Shown here: piece after piece, positions 7,023 to 10,491 of the stretch
Layout: every line of letters starts with the position of its first letter
Numbering within the stretch: the first letter of the stretch is position 1
Source: Halocafeteria seosinensis
Lineage: Eukaryota > Sar > Bigyra > Bicosoecida
Direction of reading: 5' to 3'
Assembly: GCA_001687465.1 (NCBI GenBank)
Contig: LVLI01000069.1
Location: 126,001 to 136,491 of the forward strand
DNA length: 10,491 bases
Notes under the pieces: generated by a model
Databases searched by the model: none
The model's input: only the letters and a program-made list of their open reading frames with translations
What the model was told of the DNA's origin: nothing
Program-made: the position numbers and the translations under genes

Positions 7023-10000
7023 ATGTTCTTTCGAAAGCCTCGTAAATCGCCAGCATTGACGGGGAATCGGCCATCTTCTTCCCCAGCTCTACGGAAACGA
7101 GGTATTCACCTGCATCGCTACGCACCCGAGAGTAAGGATGAAGATGGGGTGAATGGTTCCGAGGATGGAGAGCAACGTAAACCGCGCAGAAAGGGCCCCA
7201 GCCTAGCACAACGAATATGGGAAGCCAATAAATTCCTGGACAAAGAATGGGAGGAATTGAAGGAATTTGATGAAAATGTCGTGCCTCTTCCGGAGGATGA
7301 TACAGAAGACGATGGTAGCTCATCGCCCGCCTACAAGGGAACGGGGGAATACACTGATCAGCTTCGCTATGACGCCACTTACGGTGTGGCGTCCAAATTG
7401 GTGTAAGTTTGTATATTCACAAACGGCTATGGGGGTGCAAATTAATAGTTTTCTTGCTGCTGATTGAACAGCATCCCGAAACCGGGAAATTTTTTCGATA
7501 AGCAACGTTCTAGCTATAATGATACTTCAATTTCTTCTCGGACTCAGGCTCCATCGCCTTCTGCGAAGGCCAGCCTGAACTTTGACAGCGAAATTGCATC
7601 ATCGCAAACGAACATTCTCGAAAACGTACCACAGACACCCCAATACGTGTATCTCGAATTGGGAGTTCGAGACAAGCAAACGAAGCAACCGCGAGACTTG
7701 GTTGAAGAACAAAGAGTGCTTCAGGATCTGCAGCGAGCTCTGGGGGGTCCCAGGATATTGATCAGGCTCAGGAACGACGTGGTTCCCAAGACAGCCTATA
7801 ACTTCTTGGCGCGTTGTATCGGCAAAGCTACTTTGGGGACCAATGAAGTAACCGTTCGCACGTTTGAAAGCGTTCCGTTTCATCGTATAAAACCAGGATT
7901 TGCGTTTCAAGGCGGAGACGTGTTGAATTGCAATGGCACGGGAAATGTGTCGATTTATAAGGACACAAACGAAGCAGATATATGGGGCAGGTTCGAAGAC
8001 GAAAATTTTCAGCTTCCACACCGGTACGGGTGTATCGCTATGGCAAATACAGGGGAAAATTCCAATGGTTCTCAGCTTTATATATATCTGGGGGAGTCTT
8101 CCGAAGGCAATCTCGATAAGAAACACGTTGTGTTTGGGGAAGTAGTTGCTGGCATGCCTTTCGTGGAAGAGATGTTACGATCTTTTAAATTAGATGAGAA
8201 GGGCGAATGTTTTCAGAAAATTGAATTGTTCGTTCAATCCTCTAATTCTGTCTCCGAAGATGAGGCGAGCGCTCGTCAATCGGCCAGTGTTCCCCTTGAA
8301 GATATGTACAGGCACCACGCAGAAGACTTGGTTAGTCAGGAAATCAGAAGCATGATTGAAGGGAAGTATATGGAAGAGACGGCCGTGATGTTGTCGACGA
8401 CACCTCTTGGTATGCGCTTGGAGTCCATCCTTGACACAGGACACGGTGCAAGAATTGGTCTCACTCATGCCGGTGGGGAGGCGGAGGCGCGTGGATTGCG
8501 TGCCGGGGATGTCATTGTCCGTGCCCGTCATCGCAACTGTGAATGGAACTTGTTCTCGATGCCACTTCCGCGTGTGAAGCAACTACTTAAGGACTGTGCT
8601 CGCCTAGGAGTTACTTCCGAAGAACCATTGAGTCTCGTTGTAAAGTCCAGGGAGAAGACCAGCGATCCTTCTGCTGCGAATTTGGCGTCTGGTGATGTTG
8701 AAACCGGTAGGCCATCAGGCTGCGGGATGCTTTATGAGTTCGACCGGATCGATTTTGAAATCTCGGAACAGAGCAAGGAGCCTGCAGTTTCCTCAGATCA
8801 ACCGATGGCTTCAAAACCAGATACAGTCCCCCCACCCTTCATATCTCCAGCGTCAAGCGTTTTAAAGACTGCAGTTGCTTTTAGCACCAGTACTAGCACC
8901 AGGGATATATCGCTCTGCAGTACAAGCCACGGCCGAGCTTCCTCCAGCACCTATTCTACAAGCGATGGTGTGTTCAGCAAACATTTGGCTACCAATTTAT
9001 TTGACGCTGATACCAACGCTGGTGGTGGCGCATCCAAGCGTGTGTTTGGTTTTAGGGAGACCAGCATGTTTCCAATGACGTCACCGTTTGGTTTCACGTC
9101 TGCTGAGTCCAGTACTACCTTGACTGTAGCTGAAAGCGCGGATAAGCCCATCACCACAGCGAATACGTTCAGTGGTTTCGGTTTTGGTACGAATGCAATT
9201 TCTTCTTCAGTTCCAATGACCGGAACAACCACAGGACAGGAAACAAGTACCGTCACAGCAACCAGTGTACCGTCCTTATCGATGTCTTGTTCTTCCCTCT
9301 TTGGACAGAGTGTAACATCGACTTCTCCTGGAAATAATGCGTTGCTCCAGAATAGTAGTGGCATCTTCGCTCAAGCGCATAGGTTTGCGAGTACTGGGAC
9401 ATCATCGCTCGGATTTGGCGTGACGACTCCAAGTAGAAAGAGTGATCCTGGTGTGCCTTCTTGCATTCGTGATAAGAGTGGAGCATATAAGGCTATTCAG
9501 TTCAGTAGTAACTCTTTGGGTCTTCGCCTTGGTGACGGCAGCCAAGATGGTATAATGGTATCGCGTATTGAAGGTACTAGTCCTGCGTGTGGACACGTAG
9601 TAGAAGGGAAATGTCACCTGGTCCGGATTTTGTGGCCGATGAAATTGGATCCGTCTTGTTGGTACGATGGTGTAGACCTTTCGTCCCTTCAGCCTAGTGG
9701 GGAAAAGGAGAGTAATTTGGATGAGACGCTTTTACATAAGAGTCGACGATCTGCCCAGACATTGCTAAGTGGTATATTGAAGAATGAATCCATCGAGGAG
9801 ACGTTTAAGAAAGGATATCGACTAGTTCTTATATTTTCAGAGGATACGGTTGATAGATCGGTAAATGTATCGGGTATTTCATGTGATAATAAAGATACGG
9901 CTATAGGATCAAGCGGGAACGAGACGGCCACATTGGTTAGCGAATCTCAATCGAGTGAGAAGGGGATCTTCGGTTCTGAGATAGATGGGAATATTGGCAC

Positions 10001-10491
10001 ACTTCCAACGACTTCATCTTTTGGCTTCGCTTCTACTGAGTCCAGTACTACCTCTAGTATAGGTGAAAGTGTGGATAAACCCATGACCACAGCGACTTTG
10101 TTCAGTGGTACTGGCTTTGGTATGGATGAAATTTCTTCGTCGGTTCCGTTGAGCATGGGATTCTCTGTTCCGGTTTCATCTCCAGCAACCGGAACAAATA
10201 GAGGACAGGACACGAGCACTGTATCAGCACCTAGTTCAACGTCCTTATCGATGTCTTGTTCTTCCCTCTTTGGACAGAGTGTAACATCGACTTCTCCTGG
10301 AAATAATGCGTTGCTCCAGAATAGTAGTGGCATCTTCGCTCAAGCGCATAGGTTTGCGAGTACTGGGACATCATCGCTCGGATTTGGCGTGACGACTCCA
10401 AGTAGAAAGAGTGATCCTGGTGTGCCTTCTTGCATTCGTGATAAGAGTGGAGCATACAAGGCTATTCAGTTCAGTAGTAACTCTTTGGGTC
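7023..10491 (+). CDS. Cyclophilin–PDZ–(FG repeat–PDZ) protein, 3' end beyond window
   Basis: Exon 1 (7023–7402) and exon 2 (7472 to the right edge) join across a 69-nt intron (GTAAGT … GAACAG), giving at least 1,133 residues with no stop. Residues 1–127 are basic then acidic, with a possible nuclear signal RKPRRK at about 52–57. Residues about 185–383 are a cyclophilin-type peptidyl-prolyl isomerase domain: PFHRIKPGFAFQGGD (262–276, with Arg265 and Gln273), NGSQLYIYL (325–333) and LDKKHVVFG (341–349). About 436–522 is a PDZ-like domain (PLGMRLE; GLRAGDVIV). About 648–790 is Ser/Thr-rich with FG motifs (VFGF, PFGF, FGFG, LFGQ, GFGV), followed by a degenerate PDZ-like domain at about 800–917. 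A second FG segment follows at about 956–1100, and a third PDZ-like start is cut by the edge. FG repeats plus a cyclophilin recall the nucleoporin RanBP2/Nup358, but domain order and PDZ modules differ. A nuclear-pore or nuclear scaffold role is inference only. Confidence 0.88.
9036..9959 (+). repeat. Tandem FG–PDZ coding repeat, unit 1
   Basis: This 308-codon unit starts at KRVFGF and runs through FG-rich sequence and a PDZ-like domain up to the next unit's KGIFGS. Compared with unit 2 it lacks 3 codons near its start and 12 codons between the SSSVP and TGQ/RGQ region. The front half matches unit 2 at roughly 80% of bases by eye over 9102–9217. From 9271 onward the match is almost perfect. 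Confidence 0.8.
9271..9522 (+). repeat. Near-identical 252-nt block, copy 1
   Basis: This block (residues about 728–811, SLSMSCSSLFGQ to NSLG) matches 10240–10491 at 251 of 252 positions. The single difference is T at 9488 against C at 10457, a synonymous Tyr codon change. Identity starts abruptly at 9271, next to sequence that is clearly diverged. Confidence 0.95.
9960..10491 (+). repeat. Tandem FG–PDZ coding repeat, unit 2 (cut by window edge)
   Basis: This unit begins at KGIFGS directly after unit 1 and keeps the reading frame. Alignment offsets to unit 1 are 933 nt before the 36-nt insertion and 969 nt after it, all multiples of three. It is cut within the PDZ-like domain, so its full length and any further units lie outside the window. 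Confidence 0.8.
10240..10491 (+). repeat. Near-identical 252-nt block, copy 2
   Basis: Second copy of the block at 9271–9522, offset 969 nt (323 codons) and in frame. The match still holds at the last base of the window, so the right boundary of identity is unknown. Confidence 0.95.

Noticed and set aside
8951-9364. Minus-strand frame over the FG region, repeated at 9947–10333
   Set aside because: It is opposite the FG–PDZ coding repeat and is duplicated only because the sense sequence is. The sense frame is open for over 3 kb.

Overview
This is nuclear DNA of a eukaryote. Four genes have frames that only continue across short GT–AG introns of 50 to 245 nt with ordinary GTAAGT-like donors, and two proteins carry mitochondrial presequences. 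One gene looks like the cilium/flagellum protein CFAP99, so the organism probably makes motile flagella. Tight packing, short introns and near 50% GC would suit a flagellated protist such as an oomycete-like stramenopile. That placement is a guess, because nothing in the window fixes the lineage.

Layout. Positions 1–626 are unresolved: there are coding-like fragments, including a CxxCxGxG cysteine motif, but no model I trust. An eight-exon minus-strand gene (3867 down to 627, 915 aa) encodes a coiled-coil protein that I call CFAP99. A 310-bp divergent promoter (3868–4177) separates it from a four-exon plus-strand gene for mitochondrial ribosomal protein bL19m (4178–5423, 267 aa). That gene runs tail to tail, with 32 bp between stop codons, into a two-exon minus-strand arginase gene (6594 down to 5456, 346 aa) with a complete manganese and substrate site. 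A 428-bp divergent promoter (6595–7022) leads to a large plus-strand gene (7023 to beyond the right edge). It encodes an N-terminal cyclophilin domain, a PDZ-like domain, then at least two tandem units of FG-rich low-complexity sequence plus a PDZ-like domain.

How the genes relate. There is no operon. The genes alternate divergent and convergent, as in compact protist genomes. L19 and arginase both look mitochondrial. The two plus-strand genes with clear promoters share an exact 16-nt element upstream of their starts.

Most unusual content. The last gene combines cyclophilin, PDZ-like and FG-repeat modules, which I do not recognise as a described architecture. It contains a 252-nt block repeated 969 nt downstream with a single synonymous difference, inside an otherwise diverged tandem repeat. 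This points to gene conversion, recent array turnover or an assembly effect. All splice sites are predicted by reading; none has transcript support here.
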